Source of the DNA: Pseudomonadota bacterium
Lineage (GTDB): Bacteria; Pseudomonadota; Gammaproteobacteria; Burkholderiales; JAJZQI01
Reading direction: 5' to 3'
Assembly (NCBI GenBank): GCA_021851875.1
Contig: JAJZQI010000004.1
Coordinates: 120,536 to 184,535, forward strand
DNA: 64,000 nucleotides
The notes beneath the pieces are model-generated. The model worked only from the letters and a program-made list of their open reading frames with translations. It was not told the origin of the DNA and ran no database searches. The translations under genes were made by a program, and so were the position numbers. The first letter of the stretch is position 1. Each line of letters starts with the position of its first letter. This document shows, piece by piece, positions 35,169-45,296 of this stretch.

Positions 35169-36407
35169 ATGGCCATGGCACCGAATACGCCGAAGAAGGA
35201 TAGCAAGAAAAAGGACGTCATCTACAGCTGGGAGGGCGTCGACAAAAAAGGCAAAAAACTCAAGGGCGAAATGGCGGCCCCGGGCGAAAACGTCGTCGCC
35301 AATCACTTGCGCCGCCAAGGCATTGTGCCGGGCAAAATCAAGAAACTGGGCGCCGCCAAAAAGAAGAAAATCACCGACAAGGACATCACGCTGTTCACCC
35401 GTCAGCTCGCCACCATGCTGAAATCGGGCGTGCCCTTGCTGCAGTCTTTCGAAATTGTTGCCAAAGGCCACTCCAACCCCTCTGTGCAGCGCCTTTTGCT
35501 GGATATCAAGGCCGACGTGGAAACCGGTAGCAGCATGACCACCGCGTTCAGCCGGTTTCCGCTGTATTTCGACAGCTTGTACTGCAACCTGGTCAACGCC
35601 GGTGAACAGGCCGGTATTCTGGAAGGCGTGCTGGATCGACTGGCCACGTACAAGGAAAAGACCTTGGCGCTGAAAGCCAAGATCAAGAAAGCACTGTTTT
35701 ATCCGACCGCCATTATCATTGCCGCCTTCATCATTACCGCCGTGATCATGATTTTCGTCATTCCGGCTTTTAAGAGTTTGTTTGTTGGCTTTGGAGCTGA
35801 TCTGCCCTTACCTACACTTATTGTCATGGGAATGTCGGACTTCTTTGTCAACTACTGGTACGCTATTTTTGGCATTTTAGGTGGCGGTATCTATGGCTTT
35901 ATCGAAGCCAAGAAACGCTCCAAAAAATTGCAGGATGCAATGGATCGCTTGTCACTCAAGCTACCTATTTTTGGAACAATCATCGAAAAAGCTACAGTGG
36001 CTCGCTGGACCCGCACACTTGCCACCATGTTTTCAGCTGGCGTACCTTTGGTCGAGGCACTTGGAACCGTAGGGGGCGCTTCCGGTAATGTAATTTACTT
36101 CAACGCCACCAAAACAATTCAAAACGATGTATCAACCGGCACTAGCCTGACCGCCTCCATGCAAAATGCCAACCTGTTCCCCAACATGGTGATCCAAATG
36201 GTGCAAATCGGTGAAGAATCGGGTGCGCTGGATTCCATGCTGAGCAAGGTGGCGGATTATTATGAGCGGGAAGTGGACGATGCAGTTGACGCCCTGGCCA
36301 GCCTGATGGAGCCGATCATCATGGTAGTACTGGGCACATTGATCGGCGGCCTGGTCATTGCCATGTACCTGCCCATCTTCAAAATGGCTTCGGTGGTGGG
36401 CGGCTAA
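35169..36407 (+). CDS. pilC: Type IV pilus inner-membrane platform protein PilC
   Basis: 412 aa from ATG 35169 (MAMAPNTPKKDSKKK), with GAGGA 8 nt upstream; GTG 35154 and ATG 35175 are alternatives. Two GspF/PilC domains (about 75-200 and 280-400) and three membrane helices (around 180-205, 225-250 and 385-410). PilC couples the PilB and PilT motors to pilin assembly. Bases 35761-36000 count to about 42% GC against about 60% in the first third of the gene, with A/T-ending codons, yet the protein looks normal: a possible recombination tract. Confidence 0.95.
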   Translation: MAMAPNTPKKDSKKKDVIYSWEGVDKKGKKLKGEMAAPGENVVANHLRRQGIVPGKIKKLGAAKKKKITDKDITLFTRQLATMLKSGVPLLQSFEIVAKGHSNPSVQRLLLDIKADVETGSSMTTAFSRFPLYFDSLYCNLVNAGEQAGILEGVLDRLATYKEKTLALKAKIKKALFYPTAIIIAAFIITAVIMIFVIPAFKSLFVGFGADLPLPTLIVMGMSDFFVNYWYAIFGILGGGIYGFIEAKKRSKKLQDAMDRLSLKLPIFGTIIEKATVARWTRTLATMFSAGVPLVEALGTVGGASGNVIYFNATKTIQNDVSTGTSLTASMQNANLFPNMVIQMVQIGEESGALDSMLSKVADYYEREVDDAVDALASLMEPIIMVVLGTLIGGLVIAMYLPIFKMASVVGG

Positions 36408-36424
36408 ACCCGTTCCTTTCTCGC

Positions 36425-36455
36425 GGCAAGCATCCGGCTACCGGGGATGCTTGCC
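36425..36455 (+). other. Strong intercistronic hairpin between pilC and pilD
   Basis: GGCAAGCATCC (36425-36435) and GGATGCTTGCC (36445-36455) make a perfect 11-bp stem with a 9-nt loop GGCTACCGG. No T-run follows, so it is not a standard terminator. It probably stabilises or processes the pilBC mRNA or attenuates expression of pilD. Confidence 0.7.
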
Positions 36456-36495
36456 CGCCACCCCATCCTGACCGTTAATTTCACATACCCTCACC

Positions 36496-37356
36496 ATGTC
36501 CCTCTCAACTCTGAGCTGCCTCCCGCCCGCAATACTGTTCGGCTTCGCCGCCTTGCTCGGCCTGCTTGTCGGCAGTTTTCTCAATGTCGTCATTCACCGG
36601 CTGCCCATCATGCTGGAACGGGAATGGCAGGAACAATGCGCCGCATTGCAAGGCAAGGAACCGCCCAGCGAAAACACCCGCTACAACCTGCTGACCCCGG
36701 CTTCGACCTGTCCGTCATGCGGACATAAAATCCGCGCCTGGGAAAACATTCCCGTCGTCAGCTATCTGCTACTGCGAGGTCGCTGCAGCGCCTGCAAAAC
36801 GCCCATCAGTTTGCGCTACCCATTGGTCGAAGCGATTTCCGCTTTGCTGTCGGGATTCGCCATGCTGCATTTTGGCCCGACGTTCCAGACCCTCGCCGCC
36901 CTGGTGTTTATCTGGGCCTTGCTGGCGCTCACCTATATCGATTACGACACGCAATTGCTGCCCGATGACATCACCCTGCCGCTGTTATGGCTGGGCCTCC
37001 TGCTCAACTGGCAAGGCGTCTTCACCAGCCTGCCGGATGCCCTGCTTGGCGCAGTATTGGGTTACCTGGCTCTGTGGTCCATCTACTGGGGGTTCAAACT
37101 CCTCACCGGCAAGGAGGGCATGGGCTACGGCGATTTCAAGCTACTCGCCGCCCTGGGCGCCTGGATGGGCTGGCAAATGCTGCCCGGTATTATCCTGCTG
37201 TCTTCGGTAGTGGGCGCGGTCGTCGGGCTGAGCCTGATTGTTCTGCGCCGCCAAGACAGCCAGAAGCCCATCCCGTTCGGTCCCTATCTGGCCGGCGGCG
37301 GACTCGTCTCCCTGTTTTACGGCCACGAACTGATTGCCTGGTATCTGGCAATGTAA
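36496..37356 (+). CDS. pilD: Type IV prepilin peptidase / N-methyltransferase PilD
   Basis: 286 aa inner-membrane aspartic protease that cleaves and N-methylates type IV pilins and pseudopilins. Two CxxC pairs of the cytoplasmic loop are present (CPSCGHKIRAWEN and CSACK, about residues 74-100). The catalytic aspartates lie in LTYIDYDTQLLPD and in GMGYGDFKLLAALGAW. About eight membrane helices. Four bases separate its stop from coaE. Confidence 0.96.
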   Translation: MSLSTLSCLPPAILFGFAALLGLLVGSFLNVVIHRLPIMLEREWQEQCAALQGKEPPSENTRYNLLTPASTCPSCGHKIRAWENIPVVSYLLLRGRCSACKTPISLRYPLVEAISALLSGFAMLHFGPTFQTLAALVFIWALLALTYIDYDTQLLPDDITLPLLWLGLLLNWQGVFTSLPDALLGAVLGYLALWSIYWGFKLLTGKEGMGYGDFKLLAALGAWMGWQMLPGIILLSSVVGAVVGLSLIVLRRQDSQKPIPFGPYLAGGGLVSLFYGHELIAWYLAM

Positions 37357-37360
37357 GCCG

Positions 37361-37996
37361 ATGAAGCAGCCCATGCCATTCGTTGTCGTCATCACGGGCG
37401 GCATCGGTTGCGGTAAAAGTACCGTCGCCCAACACTTTACCGAACTCGGCACCCCGCTCGTCGATACCGATGCGATTGCCCACCGCCTGACGCGAGCCCC
37501 TTCGCCGCAACTCGACGAAATCGTCCGCATCTTCGGCCCACAGGCATTGCTGGACAATGGCGACCTCAACCGCAGCTGGATGAGGCAACGTGTTTTTGCC
37601 GACACGCGCCAGCGCAAACTGCTGGAAGACATTCTCCACCCCGCCATTCGGCAAGCCGTACTGAACGAATTGCGCGAGCTGCATGGACAGCCTTACGTTC
37701 TGCTGGCCGTTCCGCTTTATTTCGAATCAGCGGAAGGCTACCGGTCTTTGGCGCAACGTGTGCTGCTGGTCGATTGCACGCCGGAGCAGCAAATCGAGCG
37801 CACCATGCAGCGATCGGGTCTCAGCCGTCAACAGGTTGAAGCAATCATGCACAGCCAGGTCTCCCGTGAGTTTCGGCTACAGCGTGCCGATGACGTCATC
37901 GACAACAGCGAAACAGAAAACAAACTGCATGACAAAATAATAATTTTGCACCAACACTACCTTACCCTGGCAAATAACTTCAAGAAATCCACCTAA
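37361..37996 (+). CDS. coaE: Dephospho-CoA kinase
   Basis: 211 aa from MKQPMPFVVVITGGIGCGKS; MPFVV (37373) is an alternative start. P-loop GGIGCGKST is near residues 12-20, followed by the CoaE landmarks LVDTDAIAH and VPLYFES. Final step of coenzyme A synthesis, phosphorylating the 3'-OH of dephospho-CoA. Part of the pilD-coaE-zapD-yacG series conserved in beta/gammaproteobacteria. Confidence 0.95.
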   Translation: MKQPMPFVVVITGGIGCGKSTVAQHFTELGTPLVDTDAIAHRLTRAPSPQLDEIVRIFGPQALLDNGDLNRSWMRQRVFADTRQRKLLEDILHPAIRQAVLNELRELHGQPYVLLAVPLYFESAEGYRSLAQRVLLVDCTPEQQIERTMQRSGLSRQQVEAIMHSQVSREFRLQRADDVIDNSETENKLHDKIIILHQHYLTLANNFKKST

Positions 37997-38056
37997 GCAT
38001 TTGTCAAATTGCAAAAAATGATACAAAATTAGGACACCAACTAGGGGCCCGAGCCG

Positions 38057-38812
38057 GTGATCCGTTACGAATATCCATTCAATGAGCGCATTCGCACCTT
38101 GCTGCGGCTTGAAGACCTGTACGACAGGCTCAATTATCTTGTCGCTCAAAGTGATGCCAGGCAGCATCATGCCGCGCTGCTGACCCTGTTCGATATTCTC
38201 GAAGTCGCCACACGCGCCGACCTCAAGTCCGACCTGATCCAGGAAATGGAACGGCAAAAGCAGATACTGCTGCCCTTGCGCAACAACCCCGCCATTTCAG
38301 AGCAGGCCCTGAACGAAATTCTGCAGGCCATAGAGTCTACCCTTGGCCAGTTGCACGGCATGACCGGCAAGTTCGGCCAACACCTGCGTGACAATGAATG
38401 GCTGATGGCCATTAAACAGCGCACCAGTATTCCCGGCGGCGTGTGCGAATTCGACCTGCCGACCTATCACTACTGGCTGCATCTGGATGCCGCCACCCGC
38501 CAGAATGACTTCAAACAATGGCTGGCCCCGCTGCAGCCGATTTGCGGCGGGCTCGAGGTGGTGCTCAAGCTGCTGCGCGAAAGCGGCCAGAGCAGCCAGC
38601 AAACCGCCAAACAAGGCGTATATCAGCAAATGCTGGGCGGTAAAATTGCCCAGATGGTGCAGATCACACTTGATACGACCCTGCCCTGTGTGCCGGAAAT
38701 CAGTGCCAACAAGTATGCGCTCAACATCCGCTTTCTTGCCAGCTCCGTCACGCAGCGCGGCAGCACCTGCGAGCAGGATCTGCCGTTCACCTTGACCTTC
38801 TGCAATCTCTAA
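38057..38812 (+). CDS. zapD: Cell division protein ZapD (FtsZ-associated)
   Basis: 251 aa, GTG start ([20 protein letters not shown]), with AGGGG 9 nt upstream. ZapD binds the FtsZ C-terminus and bundles protofilaments at the Z ring. The conserved start [10 protein letters not shown] and the segment [15 protein letters not shown] are characteristic. The 60-bp AT-rich gap after coaE contains TTGTCA and TACAAA at 15-bp spacing, which may be a weak promoter. The stop overlaps yacG by one base (TAATG). Confidence 0.93.
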   Translation: MIRYEYPFNERIRTLLRLEDLYDRLNYLVAQSDARQHHAALLTLFDILEVATRADLKSDLIQEMERQKQILLPLRNNPAISEQALNEILQAIESTLGQLHGMTGKFGQHLRDNEWLMAIKQRTSIPGGVCEFDLPTYHYWLHLDAATRQNDFKQWLAPLQPICGGLEVVLKLLRESGQSSQQTAKQGVYQQMLGGKIAQMVQITLDTTLPCVPEISANKYALNIRFLASSVTQRGSTCEQDLPFTLTFCNL

Positions 38813-39003
38813 TGGCACCGCCGCGACTGGTTGCCTGCCCGCAGTGCGGCAAAAAGACACCCTGGAATCCGGCCAATCCATATCGGCCGTTCTGCAGCGA
38901 GCGGTGCAAACTGATTGATCTGGGTCAGTGGGCCAAGGAAGAATATCGTATCCCGGAACAGCAGCGGCCGCTGCCGGATGAAGCAGAAAGCAATGACGAC
39001 TAG
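38812..39003 (+). CDS. yacG: DNA gyrase inhibitor YacG, zinc-binding
   Basis: 63 aa, typical length. Four zinc-ligand cysteines are seen in CPQCGKK (about 9-12) and [10 protein letters not shown] (about 28-32), then an acidic tail. E. coli YacG binds GyrB and inhibits gyrase. Translationally coupled to zapD. Its TAG stop shares a CTAG with the stop of the convergent lipoprotein gene. Confidence 0.95.
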   Translation: MAPPRLVACPQCGKKTPWNPANPYRPFCSERCKLIDLGQWAKEEYRIPEQQRPLPDEAESNDD

Positions 39004-39389
39004 CGCGCCGCCGCGCTAAAGGTGAACACGCGAGCCACACCATCCACCTCCAGCACCAGCTGCCAGTCGCTGCGCCCGGCAACACACACCGGCAGGATGA
39101 TTGAATGTTGCCAGCGCCTGCCGTCGTTCAGGGACTCGAGTTTGTAGCGATTCTCTCCCATATCCATCCCCAGCATGGCAAAACTGGCGCTCACCTGTTT
39201 TGCCCCGGGCGCCTCCACCACCAGCATAAATGGCGTCAACACGGTCGGAGCGGCGGAAAAACGCACCTTCACCCCGGCCTGTTCACAGCCCTGCTGCGGA
39301 TCAGTGCAGGCAACGGCCTGCGGCTGCTTTGGCTGACAGCCCGGCAATGCCGCAGCGATTAGCAAAATCCAGCTCAACCGGCGGAACAT
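39000..39389 (-). CDS. Hypothetical lipoprotein
   Basis: 129 aa from [22 protein letters not shown]; the lipobox LPGC puts the lipidated cysteine at residue 18. The ORF-track start far upstream is in the mutT gene and is discarded. The small beta-rich domain, with [29 protein letters not shown], recalls FixH/YtkA-like periplasmic domains, but I do not make a firm family call. It overlaps the end of the mutT fusion by 16 bp, so it is co-transcribed with secA-argJ-mutT. Confidence 0.75.
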   Translation of the reverse strand: MFRRLSWILLIAAALPGCQPKQPQAVACTDPQQGCEQAGVKVRFSAAPTVLTPFMLVVEAPGAKQVSASFAMLGMDMGENRYKLESLNDGRRWQHSIILPVCVAGRSDWQLVLEVDGVARVFTFSAAAR

Positions 39390-40321
39390 GGCGCCCACGC
39401 CTCCCGCAACAGCGCAATCCCCTGGGCTCCTTGTGCCCGCGCAGCAGACAAGTCGTCGCATGTCATCCCGCCCAGAGCGAAGGCCGGCACGGGATAATCG
39501 CGCAGCAGACTGGCGAATGTCTCCCATCCCAGAGCCGGCTCTCCCGGATGGCTGGCCGTCGGCTTCACCGGGCTGAGCAGGACATAATCCAGCCCCAGCT
39601 TGGCCGCCTGCGACAGCTCGGCCGCATCGTGGCAGGATGCTCCGACCCACTCGAAATCCGGTCGCTGGTCGCATTGCCGCACCCGTGCGCCGGATAACTG
39701 TATGCCGTCCGCCCCCATCTCGCGCGCCAATGCTTCCGATCCATGCACGATCACTCGCCCGCCGCGCTCATGCAGGATGCGGCAGGCCGCGCGTCCGATC
39801 CGCAGCTGTTCGTCCTCGCTCAGATGCTTTTCACGCCATTGCAGCCAATCCAGCCCGGCTGCCACGCGCTGCTGCAGACAGTGCAGGAAAGCATCCGCTC
39901 CCATGCGGTGCACGGCGGATATTGCCAGTACGTCGGGCAATTGCAGTGCTTTAAGAAGGGGAAAATTGGCCGGCAGCATGGGTTCCACGTCCGGCACACC
40001 CGGTGTGTGCCAGGCAAACTGCTGCCCTTCGTGCGGATGCAATTCGCCTTGCCAGTCCCACACCATATAAAAATGCAGGTGGACAAAAGCATGGGGATAA
40101 TCGTGCGTGCGAGTCAGCCAGGGCGTGGCATGCGTGACCGTAATACCCAGCTCTTCGCGCAGTTCACGGGCGAGCGCGGCCTCAAGCGGCTCGCCCGGCT
40201 CGACCTTGCCGCCGGGAAATTCCCAGTAACCGGCATACACCTTGCCGGCCGGACGGCTGGCAAGCAGTACCTGCCTGCCTCTGCGCAGGACGCCAACGGC
40301 AACATGGACAGCGGATTTCAC
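39374..40321 (-). CDS. mutT: MutT-type Nudix hydrolase fused to a ThiE-like domain
   Basis: 315 aa. The N-terminal Nudix domain (1-130) has a full Nudix box, GGKVEPGEPLEAALARELREELGI, and should hydrolyse 8-oxo-dGTP. The C-terminal half (about 135-310) has the ThiE barrel pattern: LQWREK, MGADGIQLSG, GASCHDAAEL, DYVLLSPVKPTASHPG, FALGGM. Several ThiE active-site positions look altered (the NDR region reads VHGS; PTxTK reads PTASHP), so thiamine phosphate synthesis is doubtful. The same fusion is common in beta/gammaproteobacteria near secA and argJ. Confidence 0.9.
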   Translation of the reverse strand: MKSAVHVAVGVLRRGRQVLLASRPAGKVYAGYWEFPGGKVEPGEPLEAALARELREELGITVTHATPWLTRTHDYPHAFVHLHFYMVWDWQGELHPHEGQQFAWHTPGVPDVEPMLPANFPLLKALQLPDVLAISAVHRMGADAFLHCLQQRVAAGLDWLQWREKHLSEDEQLRIGRAACRILHERGGRVIVHGSEALAREMGADGIQLSGARVRQCDQRPDFEWVGASCHDAAELSQAAKLGLDYVLLSPVKPTASHPGEPALGWETFASLLRDYPVPAFALGGMTCDDLSAARAQGAQGIALLREAWAPCSAG

Positions 40322-40337
40322 GGCGCGCAGCCTTTTT

Positions 40338-41567
40338 TCAGCTACGGTATTCGGCGTTGATCTTGACGTAATCGTAGGAGAAATCGCAGGTCCACACGGT
40401 GGTGTCGTGGTGGCCGCGATTGAGTTCGACGGTCACGGCAATCTCGGCCGCCGCCATGATGCGGGCGCCGTCTTCTTCGCGGTAGTTGGCTGCCCGCCCG
40501 CCGTGCTCGGCCACCAGCACATCACCCAGGAAAAGACGAATCCTGCCCACATCCAGGTCGGTCACACCGGCATAGCCGATGGCCGCCAGGATACGGCCCA
40601 GGTTCGGATCAGAAGCGAAAAATGCAGTCTTGATCAATGGGGAATGCGCGATGGCATAAGCCACCTTGCCGGCCTCTTCGACGCTGGCTGCGCCGTTCAC
40701 GTTGATGGTGATGAATTTGGTCGCGCCCTCGCCGTCACGCACGATGGCCTGCGCCAGATACACCATTACCTCTGTCACGGCGCTTTGCAGCTGCACGTAT
40801 TCATGGCTGCCCGGATCGGTGATCTGCGGATGAGCGGCTTTTCCCGTCGCAACCAGCACGCAGGCATCGTTGGTCGAGGTATCGCCATCCACAGTAATGC
40901 GGTTGAACGAACGACGTACAACGTGATGCAGCAGGGTATCCAGCAGCTCCGGCGCCAGATTCGCATCGGTCGCCACATAACCCAGCATGGTCGCCATATT
41001 CGGATGAATCATACCGGACCCCTTGGCCATACCGGTCACCGTCACGGTCACGCCGTCGATCTCGATCTGTTGCGACATCGCCTTGGGCTGGATGTCGGTG
41101 GTCATGATGGCATGTGCCGCGTCGAACCAGTTGTCCTCACGCAAGTCGGCCACGGCGGCCGGCAAGGCGGCGATGATCTTGTCCGCCGGCAGCGGCTCCA
41201 TGATAACGCCGGTGGAGAACGGCATGACCGCCGCAGCCGGGCACCCCAGCTGAGCCGCCAAAGCATCGCAGGTGCTGCGGGCGCGCGCCAGACCGTCATC
41301 GCCGGTGCCGGCATTGGCATTGCCGGTATTCACCAGCAGCGCCTGCACGGGCGTTGCGCCCTGCAGGTGTTGCCGCGCCACGATCACCGGCGCAGCGCAG
41401 AAACGGTTTTGCGTAAATACAGCGGCCACGCTGGCGCCCTCTTCCAGGGTCACGACCAGCACATCCTTGCGGCCGGCCTTTTTGATTCCGGCACTGGCGA
41501 TTCCCAGCTTCACACCGGCTACAGGGTACAGTTGATCGGCTTGCGGCAAGGGCAAATTAACCGGCAT
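40338..41567 (-). CDS. argJ: Bifunctional glutamate N-acetyltransferase / N-acetylglutamate synthase
   Basis: 409 aa. Arginine biosynthesis: moves the acetyl group from acetylornithine to glutamate, recycling it. The self-cleavage motif [11 protein letters not shown] places the nucleophilic Thr near residue 190, which splits the precursor into alpha and beta chains. Other landmarks are NTGNANAGTG and [15 protein letters not shown]. Lies 9 bp after secA in the same orientation. Confidence 0.96.
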   Translation of the reverse strand: MPVNLPLPQADQLYPVAGVKLGIASAGIKKAGRKDVLVVTLEEGASVAAVFTQNRFCAAPVIVARQHLQGATPVQALLVNTGNANAGTGDDGLARARSTCDALAAQLGCPAAAVMPFSTGVIMEPLPADKIIAALPAAVADLREDNWFDAAHAIMTTDIQPKAMSQQIEIDGVTVTVTGMAKGSGMIHPNMATMLGYVATDANLAPELLDTLLHHVVRRSFNRITVDGDTSTNDACVLVATGKAAHPQITDPGSHEYVQLQSAVTEVMVYLAQAIVRDGEGATKFITINVNGAASVEEAGKVAYAIAHSPLIKTAFFASDPNLGRILAAIGYAGVTDLDVGRIRLFLGDVLVAEHGGRAANYREEDGARIMAAAEIAVTVELNRGHHDTTVWTCDFSYDYVKINAEYRS

Positions 41568-41576
41568 GATGATTCC

Positions 41577-44303
41577 TCAGCTCAATTTTCCGTGACACTG
41601 CTTGTATTTCTTCCCCGACCCGCACGGGCAAGGGTCGTTGCGCCCGACTTTGACACCCTGACGCACTTGCGGCGTGGCGGTCTGTTCGCGGGTTTCCTCG
41701 GCCAATTCCTCTTCCACCGGCTCGCTGAAGTCGGCATGCTGGAACTGCACATTCTCCAGTTCCGGCGGCGTTTCCACCGCCTCCACGTCTGCCTCGCTGC
41801 GCACCTGGACCGTCATGGTCACCTGCGTCACTTCATGCTTGATGGTTTCCAGCAGGTAGGAAAACAGTTCAAACGCTTCGCGCTTGTATTCCTGCTTGGG
41901 ATTCTTCTGCGCGTAGCCGCGCAGATGGATACCCTGCCGCAGGTGATCGAGCGCCGCCAGATGGTCGCGCCAGTGGCTGTCCAGGCTTTGCAGCATGATG
42001 GCCCGCTCGAACGAACGAATGACTTCCGCGCCGGCCTGCTGTTCCTTGGCGGCATACTGCGCATTGGCTGCGTCGACGATGCGCTGCAACAGCGCGGCTT
42101 CGTCGAGGGTATTGTCCTGCTCCAGCCATTCGGCCAGCGGCAGCTCCAGCTGCAGATCCCCCGCCAGCAGGCGTGCCAGTCCAGGCACATCCCACTGTTC
42201 TTCCATGCTGCCAGGGGGAATATGCTGTGCAAACATATCGCCGATTACGCCGGCGCGCATATCGCTGATGATTTCGCTGATGTCAGTGGCTTCCAGCAAC
42301 TCATTGCGTTGCTGGTAAATCACCTTGCGCTGATCGTTGGCGACGTCGTCGTATTCGAGCAGCTGCTTGCGGATGTCGAAGTTGCGCGCCTCCACCTTGC
42401 GCTGGGCGTTTTCAATGGCGCGTGTCACCCAGGGATGCTCAATGGCTTCGCCCTCCGGCATTTTCAGCCGCTCCATGATGGCGGCCACGCGATCGGAAGC
42501 AAAAATACGCAGCAGCGGGTCGTCCAGCGACAGGTAGAAATTGCTTGAACCAGGGTCGCCCTGACGGCCGGAACGGCCACGCAGCTGGTTGTCTACCCGG
42601 CGTGACTCATGCCGTTCGGTACCGATGATATGCAAACCGCCGGCAGCCACCACCTGTTGGTGCAAACTCTTCCATTCGGCTTGCAGGGCAGCCACACGCG
42701 TGGTTTTTTCGGCCTCGCTCAGATTTTCGTCGGCATGAATGAGCGCGATCTCTTCCTGCGGATTACCGCCCAGTACGATATCGGTACCGCGACCGGCCAT
42801 ATTGGTGGCGATGGTGACCACGCCGGGACGGCCGGCCTGGGCAATGATGTCCGCTTCACGCGCGTGCTGCTTGGCATTCAACAACTGGTGCGGAATTTTT
42901 TCCCGCTGCAGCAGGCTGGACAGATACTCGTTGCTTTCAATCGAGGTGGTGCCCACCAGCACCGGCTGGCCGCGTTTATGGCAGTCCAGAATATCGTCGA
43001 GAATGGCGCGGTTCTTTTCCGCCGCCGTACGGTATACCTTGTCCATGCGATCCAGCCGCACCATCGGCCGGTGCGTCGGGATGACTACCGTTTCCAGGCC
43101 GTAGATCTGCTGGAATTCATACGCTTCGGTGTCGGCCGTGCCGGTCATGCCGGACAGCTTGCTGTACATGCGGAAGTAGTTCTGGAAGGTAATCGACGCC
43201 AGCGTCTGGCTTTCCCGCTGGATATCCACGCCTTCTTTCGCTTCGACGGCCTGGTGCAGACCGTCGCCCCAGCGGCGGCCCGACATCATGCGGCCGGTGA
43301 ACTCGTCAACGATGACGATTTCGCCGTTTTGCACCACGTAATGCTGATCGCGAAAATACAGAGCGTGGGCGCGCAGTGCCGCGTACACATGGTGCATCAG
43401 GCTGATATTGGCGGCATCGTACAAACTCGCGCCCTCGGCCAGCAGGCCGGCCTGGGTCAGCAAGGTCTCCGCCTTTTCATGCCCCGCTTCGGTCAGCAGT
43501 ACCTGATGTTCCTTCTCGCTGACACTATAATCGCCGTCGCCTTCCTCCTCCGACTTCTGCCGCACGAGATGCGGGATGAGGGTATTCACCCTGCGGTACA
43601 TCTCGACGTTGTCGTCCGCCTGGCCGGAGATAATCAGCGGCGTGCGCGCCTCGTCGATCAGGATCGAGTCCACCTCGTCGACAATGGCGTAATTCAGTCC
43701 GCGCTGCACCCGCTCGCCGGTTTGATAAACCATGTTGTCGCGCAGGTAGTCGAAACCGAATTCGTTGTTGGTGCCGTAGGTAATGTCCGCCGCATAGGCC
43801 GCCTGCTTTTCCGCATGCCCCAGCCGCGACAGGTTGACCCCTACCGTCAATCCCAGGAAATTGTGAATCCGCCCCATCAAGCCGGCGTCGCGCTCGGCCA
43901 GATAGTCGTTCACGGTAATGACATGCACACCCTTGCCGGAGATCGCATTGAGATAGGACGGCAAGGTTGCCACCAGGGTTTTGCCTTCGCCCGTGCGCAT
44001 CTCCGCAATCTTGCCGTAATGCAGCACCATGCCGCCGATCAGTTGCACATCGTAATGCCGCATGCCGGCCACCCGTTTGGCGGCTTCGCGCATGGTGGCA
44101 AAGGCTTCCGGCAGCAGCGCGTCGAGCGACTCGCCGTTCTGGCAGCGCTGACGAAATTCTTCGGTCTTGCCGCGCAAGTCGGCGTCGCCGAGCTTTTCGA
44201 ACTGCGGCTCCAGCGCATTGATGGAGCGGACCGTTTGCATGTATTGCTTGACCAGCCGCTCGTTGCGGCTGCCAAAGACTTTTTTCAGGAGAGAGGCGAG
44301 CAT
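41577..44303 (-). CDS. secA: Protein translocase ATPase SecA
   Basis: 908 aa, cytoplasmic/peripheral motor that drives preproteins through SecYEG. Walker [15 protein letters not shown] (about 101-114), [16 protein letters not shown], the second nucleotide fold with [16 protein letters not shown], and a C-terminal zinc tail [14 protein letters not shown] that binds SecB. Full length. Together with argJ and the mutT fusion it forms a conserved betaproteobacterial run downstream of the dcw cluster. Confidence 0.97.
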   Translation of the reverse strand: MLASLLKKVFGSRNERLVKQYMQTVRSINALEPQFEKLGDADLRGKTEEFRQRCQNGESLDALLPEAFATMREAAKRVAGMRHYDVQLIGGMVLHYGKIAEMRTGEGKTLVATLPSYLNAISGKGVHVITVNDYLAERDAGLMGRIHNFLGLTVGVNLSRLGHAEKQAAYAADITYGTNNEFGFDYLRDNMVYQTGERVQRGLNYAIVDEVDSILIDEARTPLIISGQADDNVEMYRRVNTLIPHLVRQKSEEEGDGDYSVSEKEHQVLLTEAGHEKAETLLTQAGLLAEGASLYDAANISLMHHVYAALRAHALYFRDQHYVVQNGEIVIVDEFTGRMMSGRRWGDGLHQAVEAKEGVDIQRESQTLASITFQNYFRMYSKLSGMTGTADTEAYEFQQIYGLETVVIPTHRPMVRLDRMDKVYRTAAEKNRAILDDILDCHKRGQPVLVGTTSIESNEYLSSLLQREKIPHQLLNAKQHAREADIIAQAGRPGVVTIATNMAGRGTDIVLGGNPQEEIALIHADENLSEAEKTTRVAALQAEWKSLHQQVVAAGGLHIIGTERHESRRVDNQLRGRSGRQGDPGSSNFYLSLDDPLLRIFASDRVAAIMERLKMPEGEAIEHPWVTRAIENAQRKVEARNFDIRKQLLEYDDVANDQRKVIYQQRNELLEATDISEIISDMRAGVIGDMFAQHIPPGSMEEQWDVPGLARLLAGDLQLELPLAEWLEQDNTLDEAALLQRIVDAANAQYAAKEQQAGAEVIRSFERAIMLQSLDSHWRDHLAALDHLRQGIHLRGYAQKNPKQEYKREAFELFSYLLETIKHEVTQVTMTVQVRSEADVEAVETPPELENVQFQHADFSEPVEEELAEETREQTATPQVRQGVKVGRNDPCPCGSGKKYKQCHGKLS

Positions 44304-44357
44304 GAAGGGATTATTGACCGTATTTTCGAATAATTATTGCAGTATGCAGGTAAGACA

Positions 44358-45260
44358 TTACATCGCTTTTGCAAGGAATTGGGCGGGATTTTCCGCCACT
44401 CCCCGGAAGCGCACCTCGAAATGCACGTGCGGCCCGGTCGAGCGCCCGGTATCCCCCGACAAAGCAATGATCTGTCCCTTGAGCACCACGTCGCCCGGCT
44501 GCACCAACAGCTTCGAATTATGCGCGTAGCGGGTGGTAATGCCGTTGCCGTGATCGATGTCTATCATATTGCCGTATTCGGGATGAAAGTGTGCCGCAAT
44601 CACTACACCGCTCCCTGCCGCATGCACTTCCGTGCCCACCGGCGCGGCAAAATCGACACCTTCATGCATGGCGCGGTGCCCGGTAAAGGGGTCGACCCGC
44701 CAGCCGAAATTGGAAGTGTACCAGCGCACATCGACCGGATAATCATTCGGCACCCGACTGACGTCGCCCGCCCGCGCGGCCATCACGCTGGCCAGCAAAT
44801 CCATGCCTTCCGTTTTGTGGGACAGTGAAACATCCAGCTGGTTCACCAGCGCATTCAATTCCGCCGCGCTAAAAGGGCGGCCATCCACTTCGACGCCGCC
44901 CTGCGGCGGCGGGCTGCTCATCTGGAAATCCTGCGGATTGAGTCCAGCGTTTTTGGCCAGGCGTTCGCTCAACGCCTCCAGACGGATCAGCTTGGCCTGC
45001 ATCAGTCCCACACGCTCAGCCATCATGTTCAGACTGGCCTGACTGCCGGCGGCGGCCTGGATGCTGTGCGGCATGACCGGCGCCACCCAGTCGCGCACGG
45101 CGGGATAGCGGGCCATCACTGAAATGGCGCCCCAGGTGAGCAGCATACCGAGCAGCATGATGCTCACCAGTACTCCCGCCACAACGCCGGCAATGCCCAG
45201 TTTGCCCAGCGCCAGCGAGCGGGTTGTGCTCAACCGCTCGGGAATAATGATAATATTCAT
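44358..45260 (-). CDS. M23 (LytM-type) peptidoglycan endopeptidase family protein
   Basis: 300 aa. One N-terminal membrane anchor (GKLGIAGVVAGVLVSIMLLGMLL), a short coiled-coil segment (QASLNMMAERVGLMQAKLIRLE), and a periplasmic M23 domain (about 170-295). The zinc-binding pattern is intact: HEGVDFAAP, and HVHFEVRF at the end. It could cleave cross-links during division or act as an amidase activator. It sits between dciA (divergent, 36 bp) and secA (53 bp downstream), as in other betaproteobacteria. Confidence 0.88.
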   Translation of the reverse strand: MNIIIIPERLSTTRSLALGKLGIAGVVAGVLVSIMLLGMLLTWGAISVMARYPAVRDWVAPVMPHSIQAAAGSQASLNMMAERVGLMQAKLIRLEALSERLAKNAGLNPQDFQMSSPPPQGGVEVDGRPFSAAELNALVNQLDVSLSHKTEGMDLLASVMAARAGDVSRVPNDYPVDVRWYTSNFGWRVDPFTGHRAMHEGVDFAAPVGTEVHAAGSGVVIAAHFHPEYGNMIDIDHGNGITTRYAHNSKLLVQPGDVVLKGQIIALSGDTGRSTGPHVHFEVRFRGVAENPAQFLAKAM

Positions 45261-45296
45261 GCCATCCTTCCTGCTTATTCAGGTCATCACCACGCC

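Noticed and set aside
40242-42548. 768-aa plus-strand ORF opposite mutT, argJ and secA
   Set aside because: Antisense shadow rich in His, Arg and Gln. The three minus-strand genes have clear active-site motifs.
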